A stretch of 40,257 nt of DNA, from the NCBI GenBank assembly GCA_050123375.1, contig JASFHF010000017.1, positions 1 through 40,257 on the forward strand, written 5' to 3'. This document shows positions 1 through 8,359 of this stretch, piece after piece. Source of the DNA: JASFHF01 sp050123375 (GTDB lineage Bacteria > Pseudomonadota > Gammaproteobacteria > UBA12402). A program made the position numbers and the translations under genes. Under the pieces are notes generated by a model. The model ran no database searches and was not told the DNA's origin. It saw nothing but the letters and a program-made list of their open reading frames with translations. Within the stretch, counting starts at the first letter, position 1. Every line of letters starts with the position of its first letter.

Positions 1-52
1 CGTTTGATACGCACAATGGTTACTCTTCTTTACTTCCATTCGCGCATCATAC

Positions 53-111
53 TTGAAAACCTACGGTTTTCAAACTTTCCCTTTAACACCACCCCGCGGC
101 AAGCCGCGGGG
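53..111. repeat. Two adjacent palindromes, one very GC-rich
   Basis: Positions 53-73 form a 9-base perfect inverted repeat (TTGAAAACC / GGTTTTCAA) around a 3-base loop. Positions 92-111 form a perfect GC-rich palindrome (CCCCGCGGC / GCCGCGGGG type) in an otherwise AT-rich region. The second lies inside the last codons of the leftward gene ending at 70, so the final residues of that protein (PRGLPRGG) are probably repeat-derived. The GC contrast suggests a dispersed palindromic element. No T-run makes it an obvious terminator. Confidence 0.55.
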
Positions 112-546
112 AAATATGCAAGTTATATCAACATATGAACCCTTCTTAGGTAAAAAATACTTGAATACTTGCTCTCTTGACTCTGGTGTCTTAAATGTTT
201 CACAAAATATTTCTATTTTCTTATCAAAACATTTTCTTATGTATGCTGTTACAGCTAAACTACTAAAATCGCGGTATTGCTTAACTTTCTTTACCCCAAT
301 AGTGTTACTCATCTCAAGCCATTGGTCTTTAGTTAATAACTTTTCTGCGTCTTTAAAAGATAGTGTTTCAGCTTGCGCATAATATTTAATCACATTTGCA
401 TAGTCCTTTTTCGCAAAATAACACTGAACAAGATCACCAAGAATGGTTATCTCTTTCGGTTTTACTTTTAAATCGCTCAAATAACACATTATTGCATCAT
501 CATAGTTCTCTTGTGATTGATGTTTTTTACCTTCTTTATAGCTCAT
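70..546 (-). CDS. Small TPR-like hypothetical protein
   Basis: A soluble protein of 158 residues read leftwards. I chose the ATG at 546 (MSYKEGKK) because AGGAGG lies about 8 bases upstream; an in-frame ATG at 606 has no such site. Residues about 1-60 look like one to two tetratricopeptide helix-turn-helix units: YKEGKKHQSQENYDDAIMCY, then a second unit with YFAKKDYANVIKYYAQAE. This is usually a protein-protein interaction scaffold. The rest is helical and basic and I do not recognise it. There is no signal peptide. The last about 15 residues run through a GC-rich palindrome and are probably not native, so the C-terminus may have been altered by repeat insertion. Function unknown. Confidence 0.6.
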   Translation of the reverse strand: MSYKEGKKHQSQENYDDAIMCYLSDLKVKPKEITILGDLVQCYFAKKDYANVIKYYAQAETLSFKDAEKLLTKDQWLEMSNTIGVKKVKQYRDFSSLAVTAYIRKCFDKKIEIFCETFKTPESREQVFKYFLPKKGSYVDITCIFPRGLPRGGVKGKV

Positions 547-700
547 TATCTTTTCCTCCTGTTTTCTGCTGAGATTAATAATAACTAGACATTCCCCATT
601 TACCAAGAAATATTATTATTTATTACAAATAATAACAGCTAATTCTTAAGGTTTTCTTAACAAATACAAAAAATGCAACTTCCGCAATAGGGATTTTATA

Positions 701-1933
701 TCACATCAAAAACAATGCCAAAACACCACTAGTAAAAAACGTGCCAACCGCGCAATAAATCGGTAAATTAACCGATATTTTAGTTAATACTGCTAACGAT
801 ATTCCTGTAACCAAAAAACCAATCGCACCAACTGCGCCAAGGCCTCCCATCACTTGTCCTTGTTCATTTTCGGTAACTGCGCTAGACATTAATGCCAAAA
901 TACATCCATATGCAACAATAAAAAATACTGCAATTAAAAATACTGAAATCCATTCCAATTTAACTTTCAAAATCAATGACGCCAAAAATAAAACCAGCGC
1001 TACCATTAACACTGTAAATTTATATACACTTTGCATGGAATAGAATTTAAGTAATTGCGGCTGCAGAAATATCATTGATAATGCCAACCCTGCTCCCAAC
1101 ACAAAGAAAAACAAACCGATTAAATGTGCATTAAAATGAAATATTTTTTCTAACACTAAAGGAATCTGTTGTATATAAAACCCCCAACTCACAACAAAAA
1201 AGAAAAAAATCAAACTCATACGTCTTACTCGCGGATCAACAAAAATAAACTTACATGCGGTAAACACCCTACTCCAATGCATATGTTTATGCGGATTGAT
1301 ATGAAAAGTTTCTACAAATACCATTGCAATCCACAACATATTAATCAATGATAAAATGCCGGCAATCCAAAATGGCGTTACAATCGAAAACCAATGAATC
1401 ATGTCGGATGACCCGGTAAAACTAGAAATCAATGGACCAATAATGACTCCGATTGATCCCGCAAAAGTAATCATACTCATATTTCTAGCTTTTAATTCCG
1501 GTGGGCTGATATCAGCAATTGCTGCTTGTGCAATATCATAACTGCCGCCAAAAAATCCAGCTAATAATCGGGCAATCATAAATAACCATAGCGTATGCAA
1601 ATGAATCGCAACCCCTGCAATTAAATAGCTAGCTGCTACCATCGCTAAACATCCGATCAAGATCCTTCTGCGGCCATATTTATCGGATAATTCGCCCAAA
1701 TAAGCGGTGCCAAAAAAATTACCTAAAGGCCACATAGCCACCGCAATTGCATAATACCAATAACGACTGACTATACTTGCACCACCAACAACCAACCCAT
1801 GCGCTGACAAAAATAAGGTCGGCATTAATGGAAAAATTAAACCAAATCCCATCACATCAATCATGATGGTTAACATCAAAACGCTTAACATGCCAGTATG
1901 CTTTTTATGTTGTACAATAACTTCAGTTTGCAT
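701..1933 (-). CDS. MFS transporter, Tet/DHA1-like
   Basis: An inner-membrane permease of 410 residues, about the usual length for a 12-helix major facilitator. After a short cytoplasmic N-terminus (MQTEVIVQHKKH) the hydrophobic segments start at once. The loop between helices 2 and 3 carries motif A (GELSDKYGRRRILIG), the hallmark of the superfamily. The early helix LTIMIDVMGFGLIFPLMP resembles the tetracycline/multidrug (DHA1) subfamily. The substrate cannot be read from sequence; TetA-like proteins of this type in Legionellales are often drug or metabolite exporters. It stands alone, divergent from msbA, with a weak GTGAGAAAA ribosome site before the ATG. Confidence 0.85.
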   Translation of the reverse strand: MQTEVIVQHKKHTGMLSVLMLTIMIDVMGFGLIFPLMPTLFLSAHGLVVGGASIVSRYWYYAIAVAMWPLGNFFGTAYLGELSDKYGRRRILIGCLAMVAASYLIAGVAIHLHTLWLFMIARLLAGFFGGSYDIAQAAIADISPPELKARNMSMITFAGSIGVIIGPLISSFTGSSDMIHWFSIVTPFWIAGILSLINMLWIAMVFVETFHINPHKHMHWSRVFTACKFIFVDPRVRRMSLIFFFFVVSWGFYIQQIPLVLEKIFHFNAHLIGLFFFVLGAGLALSMIFLQPQLLKFYSMQSVYKFTVLMVALVLFLASLILKVKLEWISVFLIAVFFIVAYGCILALMSSAVTENEQGQVMGGLGAVGAIGFLVTGISLAVLTKISVNLPIYCAVGTFFTSGVLALFLM

Positions 1934-2160
1934 AAAATTTTCTCACTTTATAGTATACAGAATTGCTATATCGGAGAGTATGACTATTTAAGAAATTCGT
2001 GAAATTTAAAAAGTGCTCAAATACGAAAGCCAATATAGCGCAATTAACCCAAATATGTCCAAATTTGTATTTGCTTCATCGTATTTCACACCTCAGTATA
2101 TGAAAGTTACGTCAGTATAACATCATATTCAAATAAAACAACCACATAATGCAAATTTCA

Positions 2161-2169
2161 TGATATACT
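2161..2169 (+). promoter_or_regulatory. Extended -10 promoter of msbA
   Basis: TGATATACT is an exact extended -10 (TGnTATACT type). It places the transcription start around 2175-2177, only about 5-7 bases before the msbA ATG at 2182. There is no purine-rich ribosome site in between, so the msbA message from this promoter would be nearly leaderless. No good -35 is seen. The rest of 1934-2160 is AT-rich divergent promoter space shared with the MFS gene. Confidence 0.5.
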
Positions 2170-2181
2170 ACACGACTAATT

Positions 2182-3933
2182 ATGGCTAAAAAAATCAGCA
2201 TACGCAACGTCAAACTTTATTTGAGAGTACTAAAATATATACGCGACTATTGGCCGTCTTTTATCATCGCTTTAGTTAGCAATGTTATTTATGCTGCAAG
2301 TGACGTGTATTTTATTTATTTATTAAAACCCATTTTAAATAAAGGTTTTATCACCCGTGATATTCATTTTATTCGCTGGGTTCCGGTACTTGCTGCTATT
2401 GTTTTCCTAACACGAAGTATTAGCAGTTTTTGCGCAAATTATTTTATGGCCAGAACTTCCCGCGGCGTAATTATGCAACTACGCCAGGATATTTTTAAAC
2501 ATTTATTGCGTTTGCCTGCCACATATTATGACAATCATTCTTCCGGCTTTATGCTTGCTAACCTGATTTACAATGTTGAACAAGTTGCAAATGCCGGCGC
2601 TGATACCCTAACTACGTTTTTACAATCAATTTGTATGATCGTAGGACTGATTTTCATCATGCTGTCTATTAGTTGGCGTTTGAGCATATTGCTTTTAATC
2701 AGCGCACCAATCGTGGTATTTACTGTACGCAAAATTAACCAACGCTTACGTACGTTAAATTTAAAATTACAACACCAAATGGGCGACATCACCAGCATTG
2801 CTGAAGAAACTATCGAAGGATATAAAGTGGTGCGCGCATTTGGCGGTCAACAGCATGAAACCGCTAAATTTGCCAAAGCCACCAGAACCAACCGCGGCTT
2901 TGAATTAAAAATCACTATCTCCAAATCAATCGGATCGATCATTCCGCAAACAATTGTGGTAGCAATTTTAATTCTAACCGTTTGGTTATCTATGTCACAC
3001 CAATCAATTTTAATGTTATCCGCTGGGGGTTTTGCCGCACTCTTTGGCGCAATGTTAACTTTACTCAAACCTCTAAAAAACTTCACCAAAGTAAACGCCT
3101 TAATCCAACGAGGATTATCCGGAGCTGAAAATGTTTTTGCCGTGATTGATGAACCAATCGAAACTGATAATGGTACTACAAAAATAAAAACAGCTACTGG
3201 CGCAATTGCATTTAAAAATGTTAATTTTAGTTATCCCAATACCGAAAAACTCGTACTGCAAGATATTAATTTCGAGATTGCTCCGGGACAAATAGTAGCC
3301 TTGGTTGGTCAATCCGGCGGCGGAAAATCCACCATTGTTAATTTATTACAGCATTTTTATGATGGCTATACCGGCGCAATCACTTTAGATAATATAAATA
3401 TCCGTGATATTGTCCTAACTGATTTACGTGAACAATTCGCTTTCGTTTCACAACATGTATCGCTATTTAATGACAGCGCGAAACACAATATTGCTTATGG
3501 TAAATTTGAAAATGCAAGCGAACAAGATATTATTGCTGCGGCCAAAGCTGCTAACGCATGGAACTTCATAAAACAACTGCCGCAAGGACTTGATACTTTG
3601 CTTGGTGAAAATGGAGTTTTGCTTTCTGGCGGTCAACGTCAACGAATTGCCATTGCCCGAGCCATTTTAAAAAATGCGCCAATTTTAATTTTAGACGAAG
3701 CAACTTCAGCATTAGATACCGAGTCAGAACGAGAAATTCAAACTGCTTTGCAAAAATTAATGCAGCACTGCACTACTTTAGTAATTGCACATCGACTTTC
3801 AACGATTGAAAATGCTGATAAAATATTATTAATTGAGCATGGGCGCATTGTAGAATCCGGCAATCACCAGGAATTATTAGCACACAACGGCCGCTATGCG
3901 AAATTACATAAAATGCAGTTTAAGGAAGCATAA
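2182..3933 (+). CDS. msbA: Lipid A export ATP-binding/permease MsbA
   Basis: A homodimeric half-transporter ABC flippase that moves core-lipid A across the inner membrane. At 583 residues it matches MsbA length. Residues about 1-320 are the six-helix membrane domain. Residues about 345-583 are the ATPase, with Walker A VGQSGGGKST near residue 375, the Q-loop in FVSQHVSLF, signature LSGGQRQRIAIARA near 480, Walker B ILILDEATSALD and the switch His in VIAHRLST. lpxK follows in the same direction, the classical msbA-lpxK order, which supports lipid A export rather than a drug exporter. A 280-base repeat-filled gap separates the two genes, unlike the tight operon in enterobacteria. Confidence 0.95.
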   Translation: MAKKISIRNVKLYLRVLKYIRDYWPSFIIALVSNVIYAASDVYFIYLLKPILNKGFITRDIHFIRWVPVLAAIVFLTRSISSFCANYFMARTSRGVIMQLRQDIFKHLLRLPATYYDNHSSGFMLANLIYNVEQVANAGADTLTTFLQSICMIVGLIFIMLSISWRLSILLLISAPIVVFTVRKINQRLRTLNLKLQHQMGDITSIAEETIEGYKVVRAFGGQQHETAKFAKATRTNRGFELKITISKSIGSIIPQTIVVAILILTVWLSMSHQSILMLSAGGFAALFGAMLTLLKPLKNFTKVNALIQRGLSGAENVFAVIDEPIETDNGTTKIKTATGAIAFKNVNFSYPNTEKLVLQDINFEIAPGQIVALVGQSGGGKSTIVNLLQHFYDGYTGAITLDNINIRDIVLTDLREQFAFVSQHVSLFNDSAKHNIAYGKFENASEQDIIAAAKAANAWNFIKQLPQGLDTLLGENGVLLSGGQRQRIAIARAILKNAPILILDEATSALDTESEREIQTALQKLMQHCTTLVIAHRLSTIENADKILLIEHGRIVESGNHQELLAHNGRYAKLHKMQFKEA

Positions 3934-3941
3934 ATGCTGTC

Positions 3942-4009
3942 GGGTCGCGAGCTTCACATGATTACAAGTGCCATGCTTGTTGCTTTGTAATCATGTGAAG
4001 CTCCGACCC
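3942..4009. repeat. Long hairpin repeat downstream of msbA
   Basis: An almost perfect inverted repeat: left arm 3942-3967, right arm 3985-4009, with one bulged C in the left arm and a 17-base loop GTGCCATGCTTGTTGCT. The loop is the reverse complement (about 15/17) of the loop of the hairpin at 6017-6083, so the two are copies of one element in opposite orientation. It could end msbA transcription but lacks a T-run. Confidence 0.75.
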
Positions 4010-4044
4010 TTTGAGATACTATATAAGAACTAAGAACACAAATC

Positions 4045-4210
4045 TACCATGCGCGGTAGCTGCCACAGAAATAAACTAAGTGGTAATTACCACGCATGCA
4101 AGATCGTTGTTCTTTTGAAGCTACACTGATGCGTGGTTACTCATGATTTTACAAAAACAAACTGGTTGTAAAATCATGAGTTCCGTTTAAAACTGGCATT
4201 AGCATTTTTG
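4045..4210. repeat. Composite palindromic repeat, copy A (upstream of lpxK)
   Basis: A two-hairpin unit repeated downstream of lpxK (copy B, 5295-5470). It begins with an imperfect hairpin around CATGCGCGGTAG at 4049 pairing with CTACC-like sequence ending CACGCATG at 4098. It continues through TTCTTTTGAAGCTA, then a 16-base perfect inverted repeat at 4139-4154 / 4166-4181 with loop AAACAAACTGG, then a shared tail (TTCC, AAACTG, ATTAGCATTTTT). The second hairpin recurs alone at 37489-37532. Confidence 0.75.
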
Positions 4211-4220
4211 ATTGGTATAT

Positions 4221-5189
4221 ATGAAAATTTGGTATCGACATTCAATTTTAAGTTATTTACTATTACCACTATCATGGTTATTCTGGTTAATTATTATTAT
4301 CAGACGCTGGTTATATCAAAAAAAAATCAAAACCATCTGTCATTTCCCGGTGCCAATAATTATTGTTGGCAATATAACTGTGGGCGGCACTGGCAAAACA
4401 CCTTTCGTTATTTGGCTGGCAAATTTATTAGTGCAGCAAGGCTTTAGACCTGGAATTGTAAGCCGCGGCTATAAAGCACAAAACTTGCGAGAACCACGAT
4501 TAATAACCTCGACCAGTAAAGTTACAGAATCAGGAGATGAACCTTTAATCATTGCACGACACACCAATTGCCCTATAGCAATTGCACCCAATAGATGCAA
4601 AGCGGTTAAATTATTAATTGAGCAATACAATTGCGATATAATCATCAGCGATGATGGATTACAACATTATGCGTTAGCTCGCGATATTGAAATTGCAATA
4701 GTTGACGGGCAGCATAAATTCGGCAATGGTTTTTTACTGCCTGCCGGACCATTGCGCGAACCAATATCACGCTTAAAATCAGTTAGTTTTATTATTTACA
4801 ACACAATTGATATGCACTTACGACCAGCAGTTATGTTAGCTGCCGTAAATGATTCCAAACAACATTTAAATATCAAAGAAATACTCGACCAAACAATTCA
4901 TGCCGTTGCCGGCATTGGCAACCCACAACGCTTTTTTGCTACTTTGCGTAATTTAGGTTTACAAATTATTGAACATCCTTTTCCTGACCACCATAACTTT
5001 AAGCCAAAAGACATTGATTTTGGCCAAGACACATTAGTAATCATGACAGAAAAAGATGCAGTTAAATGTGCTCAATTTTCCGATCAAAGACATTGGTTTT
5101 TACCAGTAAATGCCGAATTAGAGCAAGATTTCACTAATAATTTATTGTCACGCATAAGTGATTGTGTTACAAAGAAAGTAAATACATAA
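4221..5189 (+). CDS. lpxK: Tetraacyldisaccharide 4'-kinase LpxK
   Basis: Phosphorylates the 4' position of tetraacyldisaccharide-1-P to give lipid IVA, the sixth step of the Raetz pathway, at the inner face of the inner membrane. I start at ATG 4221 (MKIWYRHS); upstream TTG codons are possible but less likely. The protein is 322 residues. A membrane anchor lies at about residues 10-30 (LLLPLSWLFWLIIII). The P-loop is GNITVGGTGKTPF near residue 55, followed by GFRPGIVSRGYK and DDGLQHYALARDIEI, all typical of LpxK. It is flanked on both sides by copies of the same composite palindromic repeat. No strong ribosome site is visible. Confidence 0.93.
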   Translation: MKIWYRHSILSYLLLPLSWLFWLIIIIRRWLYQKKIKTICHFPVPIIIVGNITVGGTGKTPFVIWLANLLVQQGFRPGIVSRGYKAQNLREPRLITSTSKVTESGDEPLIIARHTNCPIAIAPNRCKAVKLLIEQYNCDIIISDDGLQHYALARDIEIAIVDGQHKFGNGFLLPAGPLREPISRLKSVSFIIYNTIDMHLRPAVMLAAVNDSKQHLNIKEILDQTIHAVAGIGNPQRFFATLRNLGLQIIEHPFPDHHNFKPKDIDFGQDTLVIMTEKDAVKCAQFSDQRHWFLPVNAELEQDFTNNLLSRISDCVTKKVNT

Positions 5190-5192
5190 AAA

Positions 5193-5257
5193 ATCTAATG
5201 TTGACATTAGATGGAACTTGTAATTTTACAACTTGCTTGTTTTGTAAAATTACAAGT
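5193..5257. repeat. Two hairpins after lpxK
   Basis: 5193-5212 is an 8-base inverted repeat (ATCTAATG / CATTAGAT) with a TTGA loop, placed directly after the lpxK stop. 5216-5231 and 5242-5257 form a 16-base perfect inverted repeat (ACTTGTAATTTTACAA) with a 10-base loop. The second resembles the arm sequences of the neighbouring hairpin elements. Either could act as an RNA 3'-end stabiliser; neither has a T-run. Confidence 0.6.
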
Positions 5258-5294
5258 AACTAAGCATCAAAACAACTAAAATAGAATGCTAATT

Positions 5295-5470
5295 TACCAT
5301 GCGCGGTAGTTGCCACAAGAATAACTAATTAGTTTGTTTCGGTGAACTACCGCGCATGATATACCTGTGTTCTATTAAAGCTATAATTGTGCTTGCTGAC
5401 TCATGATTTTACAAAAACAAACTAGTTGTAAAATCATGAGTTCCATATTAAACTGACAATAGTATTTTTT
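5295..5470. repeat. Composite palindromic repeat, copy B (downstream of lpxK)
   Basis: Same organisation as copy A. A 14-base perfect hairpin CATGCGCGGTAGTT at 5299-5312 pairs with 5345-5358. Then come TTCTATTAAAGCTATA, a 16-base hairpin at 5399-5414 / 5426-5441, and the tail TTCCATATTAAACTG. In copy B the first hairpin is perfect while in copy A it is decayed. The second hairpin stem is identical in both copies. Confidence 0.75.
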
Positions 5471-5529
5471 AAAATTTCGCATCTTCAATGAAGAACGGTA
5501 TAGTTACATAAAACTTAAAAAAGGTACTT

Positions 5530-5946
5530 ATGATGAAAAAACTATTATCAATTATCGTTTTCTTAAGCATAATTTGCATTCCACCATGCCATGCTGCATC
5601 AAACAAAATGAAAAATTACCTAATCACCAAAGAAAACCCAACACTTACTTTAACTTTACCTTCCAATCCAACTACTGGATATTCATGGTTTTTAATCGCA
5701 TATAATAAAGCTTTATTAACTTTAGTCAGTCATAAATATACACAATCTAGTGTCGCCAAAAACGGCAAACAATCAATTGGCGCTGGTGGTTATGAAACTT
5801 GGCAATTTAAAGCAACACAAAATGCGTTAATCGCCCCGCAAATTACTTATATTAAATTAGCATACGTAAGACCGTGGGAAATTAAAGCAAATTCATTACC
5901 AAAAAATTTAAAAACTACGATGATCTACGTCGTAATTAAACCATAA
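5530..5946 (+). CDS. Chagasin-type (I42) cysteine protease inhibitor
   Basis: A secreted or periplasmic protein of 138 residues with a signal peptide (MMKKLLSIIVFLSIICIPPCHA, cut probably after HA). The mature part shows the three inhibitory loops of the MEROPS I42 chagasin family in order: NPTTGYSW near residues 46-53, GAGGYETW near 88-95 and RPWE near 117-120. These loops plug the active site of papain-type (C1) cysteine proteases. It stands alone between repeat clusters. In bacteria such inhibitors are thought to restrain the cell's own or a host's cathepsin-like proteases; in a host-associated lineage a role against lysosomal cathepsins is plausible but inferred. Start ATG 5530 or 5533; the ribosome site AAGGT lies just upstream. 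Confidence 0.85.
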   Translation: MMKKLLSIIVFLSIICIPPCHAASNKMKNYLITKENPTLTLTLPSNPTTGYSWFLIAYNKALLTLVSHKYTQSSVAKNGKQSIGAGGYETWQFKATQNALIAPQITYIKLAYVRPWEIKANSLPKNLKTTMIYVVIKP

Positions 5947-5980
5947 AGATTTGGAGGATTACACATCGATTTGCGCGGGT

Positions 5981-6120
5981 CGTGAGCTTTACTAATTACA
6001 AATTTAGTAAGTTGGCGGGACGGGGCTTTACATAATTACAAAGCAACAAACGAGGCACTTGTAATTATGTAAAGCCCCGTCCCTCAAAGAAGTTAGCTTA
6101 TTACTTTGTAATTAATAAAG
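5981..6120. repeat. Nested palindromes upstream of pepD
   Basis: The inner element is a perfect 25-base inverted repeat, 6017-6041 and 6059-6083, with a 17-base loop. It is the same family as 3942-4009 in reverse orientation. It sits between two outer segments (about 5986-6010 and 6097-6119) that are themselves imperfect reverse complements (CTTTACTAATTACAAA against TTTGTAATTAATAAAG). This looks like one palindromic element inserted in the loop of another. Confidence 0.7.
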
Positions 6121-6144
6121 ATCTGGACGCTAAAAGGAGATCAT

Positions 6145-7608
6145 ATGAACACAAAAACCATATCTGATTTAGAACCAAAACAATTGTGGCAAAATTTTGC
6201 GAAACTTTGTGAAATTCCACGCCCCTCACATCATGAAGAAAAAATTTCCGCTTTTATGAAAAATTTTGGTGAGAAACTTGGTTTAGAAACACACATTGAC
6301 AAACTTGGAAACGTTATCATAAAAAAACCAGCAACTGCGGGTATGGAAAATCGTAAAACCGTCATTTTGCAGGCACACCTTGATATGGTTCCGGAAAAAA
6401 ATAATGACGTCCAACATGATTTTACTAAAGATCCAATTGAGGCTTATGTTGACGGCGATGTTGTTACCGCTAAAGGCACAACTTTAGGAGCAGATGACGG
6501 TATTGGTGTTGCTACTATTATGACAATTTTGCAATCCAAAGATATTAAGCATGGTTCACTTGAAGCTCTATTTACGATTAACGAAGAGGATGGCATGGAT
6601 GGCGCGTTCGCAATTAAACCAGAGGATTTAAGCGGCGAAATTTTATTAAATTTAGACTCTGAACTTGAGGGCGAAATAAATATTGCTTGTGCCGGCGGCA
6701 TTTACACCAATGCGAAAATTCCTTATACCACTGAAGCGTCGCCAAATGATGCACAAGCTTACCAAATTGTGGTTACAGGTCTAAGCGGCGGACATTCCGG
6801 CATTGACATTCATTTAGAGCGCGGCAATGCGATCAAAATTTTGAATCAATTATTATGGGAAGCAAATAATTCCTATGATATTAGAGCTGCAAAAATTGAT
6901 GGCGGCAACGCTGCAAATGCAATTCCACGTGAAGCGCATGCCACAATTGTTGTTACAAAAAACAATCAAGAAAAATTTTTGAAGTTTATTGACGAATTTA
7001 CTAAAACCATAAAACACGAATTTGCAAAAAAAGATGATGGACTAACAATTGAAACATCAACCACCAAAACACCAGCAAAAGTTTTTACCAAAGATTCTTT
7101 AGAAAAAATTTGTAAAGCAATTTATGTTTGCCCCAATGGTGTTTTTACCATGTCAGCCGACATCCCGGGATTAACCGAAACTTCCACAAACATAGGTATA
7201 ATTAAAACTACGGATAAAAATATTGAATTATACACTTTACAACGTAGTTCCACCGAAAGTTTGAAAGAAAAAATTGCTGAGATGGTTACAATTGCGCTTG
7301 AATCAACTGGCGGCACTGCCAAACGCGCTGGCAGTTATCCTGCGTGGCAACCAAATATCAAATCGGAAATTTTAAACCTTGCTGAAAAAATTTATAAAAA
7401 ATTGTTTAACAAGGAAGTAAAAGTGACCGCAATGCACGCGGGACTTGAACCCGCTATTCTAGGTCACACCTTTCCTAATTGGGATATGATTTCGATTGGC
7501 CCTACCCTTAAATTCGTTCATTCACCTGATGAAAAAGCAGAAATCGCAACTGTTGATAAATTTTGGAAATTTTTGCTGGAAATTCTGCAAGAAATCCCAG
7601 AAAAATAA
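6145..7608 (+). CDS. pepD: Aminoacyl-histidine dipeptidase PepD (M20C)
   Basis: A cytosolic zinc dipeptidase of broad specificity, including Xaa-His (carnosinase-type) substrates, used in peptide and amino-acid salvage. The 487 residues match the family. Metal and catalytic motifs appear in order: HLDMVPEKN (metal His and catalytic Asp) near residue 79, GTTLGADDGIGVA (bridging Asp) near 117, and TINEEDGMDGAF (catalytic Glu and metal Glu) near 148. The lid/dimerisation domain follows with LSGGHSGIDI near 214, and a late HAGLEP carries the last metal ligand region. The start is secure: AAGGAGATCAT precedes ATG 6145. It is a single gene. Confidence 0.95.
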   Translation: MNTKTISDLEPKQLWQNFAKLCEIPRPSHHEEKISAFMKNFGEKLGLETHIDKLGNVIIKKPATAGMENRKTVILQAHLDMVPEKNNDVQHDFTKDPIEAYVDGDVVTAKGTTLGADDGIGVATIMTILQSKDIKHGSLEALFTINEEDGMDGAFAIKPEDLSGEILLNLDSELEGEINIACAGGIYTNAKIPYTTEASPNDAQAYQIVVTGLSGGHSGIDIHLERGNAIKILNQLLWEANNSYDIRAAKIDGGNAANAIPREAHATIVVTKNNQEKFLKFIDEFTKTIKHEFAKKDDGLTIETSTTKTPAKVFTKDSLEKICKAIYVCPNGVFTMSADIPGLTETSTNIGIIKTTDKNIELYTLQRSSTESLKEKIAEMVTIALESTGGTAKRAGSYPAWQPNIKSEILNLAEKIYKKLFNKEVKVTAMHAGLEPAILGHTFPNWDMISIGPTLKFVHSPDEKAEIATVDKFWKFLLEILQEIPEK

Positions 7609-7643
7609 AACTCCATGGCTGGCAAAAAATGGCTGGGTTTTTG

Positions 7644-7667
7644 CGGTGATGATTATCTTCATCACCG
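7644..7667. terminator. Hairpin between convergent pepD and BI-1 genes
   Basis: CGGTGATGA (7644-7652) pairs with TCATCACCG (7659-7667) across a 6-base loop in the 79-base gap between two convergent genes. TTTT follows only weakly on either side, so this is a possible bidirectional terminator rather than a firm one. Confidence 0.4.
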
Positions 7668-7687
7668 TGATATTTTACATTGCAAAA

Positions 7688-8359
7688 TTATCTTCTACCA
7701 CCAAAAGCAGAAAGAATGTTTAACAAACTAATAAACAAATTAAATAAAGCTACATACAGCGTAATAGTTGCCATGATATAATTGCGTTCACCGCCATTAA
7801 TAATCAAGCTGGTTTGAAATAAAATTATTCCTGAACTTAACAATACAAACGCACAGGAAACCAATAAAGACAACATTGGTAAACTAAAAACTATAGCAAC
7901 TAACCCCATAATAAACGCAGCAGCAATTCCCACAAATAAAAACGCTGCCAAATAGCTAAAATCTTTTTTAGTAGTCAATGCATATGCAGATAAGCTAAAA
8001 AAGATCACTCCGGTCGCTCCAAGCGATGTCATCACCAACTGCGTACCATTACTAAATGACTTGATGTATAAATTCAAAATTGGCCCAAGCGTGTAACCCA
8101 AAAATCCCGTAAACGCAAAAATCGCCAACAAACCCCATGTACTATTACGTAATCGTGTAGTAACAAACAACAAACCAAAATAACCAATAAGCAACACAAA
8201 AATATTCATCGGTGCAGCATTGGTAATCATCGCAAAATAAGCCGTCACTGCACTAAACACTAAAGTTAAACTTAATAATAGATATGTATTACGCAGCACC
8301 TTATTCGCGCTAAGAATTGAATCCCGTGATTTTGTAATAACTTGTTCCTGTAATGACAT
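7688..8359 (-). CDS. Bax inhibitor-1 / YccA-YbhL family membrane protein
   Basis: An integral inner-membrane protein of 223 residues with about seven hydrophobic segments, the size and pattern of the BI-1 (UPF0005/TMBIM) family. The N-terminus MSLQEQVITKSRDSILSANKVLRNTYLLLS and the segment GFLGYTLGPILNLYIKSFSNG, followed by ALTTKKDFSYL, are typical. Family members either modulate FtsH (YccA) or conduct calcium in a pH-dependent manner (BsYetJ). Which applies here is not readable. GGGGATGA before ATG 8359 gives a fair ribosome site. Single gene, convergent with pepD. Confidence 0.88.
   Translation of the reverse strand: MSLQEQVITKSRDSILSANKVLRNTYLLLSLTLVFSAVTAYFAMITNAAPMNIFVLLIGYFGLLFVTTRLRNSTWGLLAIFAFTGFLGYTLGPILNLYIKSFSNGTQLVMTSLGATGVIFFSLSAYALTTKKDFSYLAAFLFVGIAAAFIMGLVAIVFSLPMLSLLVSCAFVLLSSGIILFQTSLIINGGERNYIMATITLYVALFNLFISLLNILSAFGGRR

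Noticed and set aside
3942..6120. CRISPR array suggested by several repeated hairpins
   Set aside because: Repeats differ in length, orientation and spacing, there are no uniform spacers and no cas genes.
7496..7723. Frame giving a membrane-like tail WVFAVMIIFITVIFYIAKL
   Set aside because: It overlaps the end of pepD in another frame and the end of the BI-1 gene on the other strand, with no start or ribosome site of its own.
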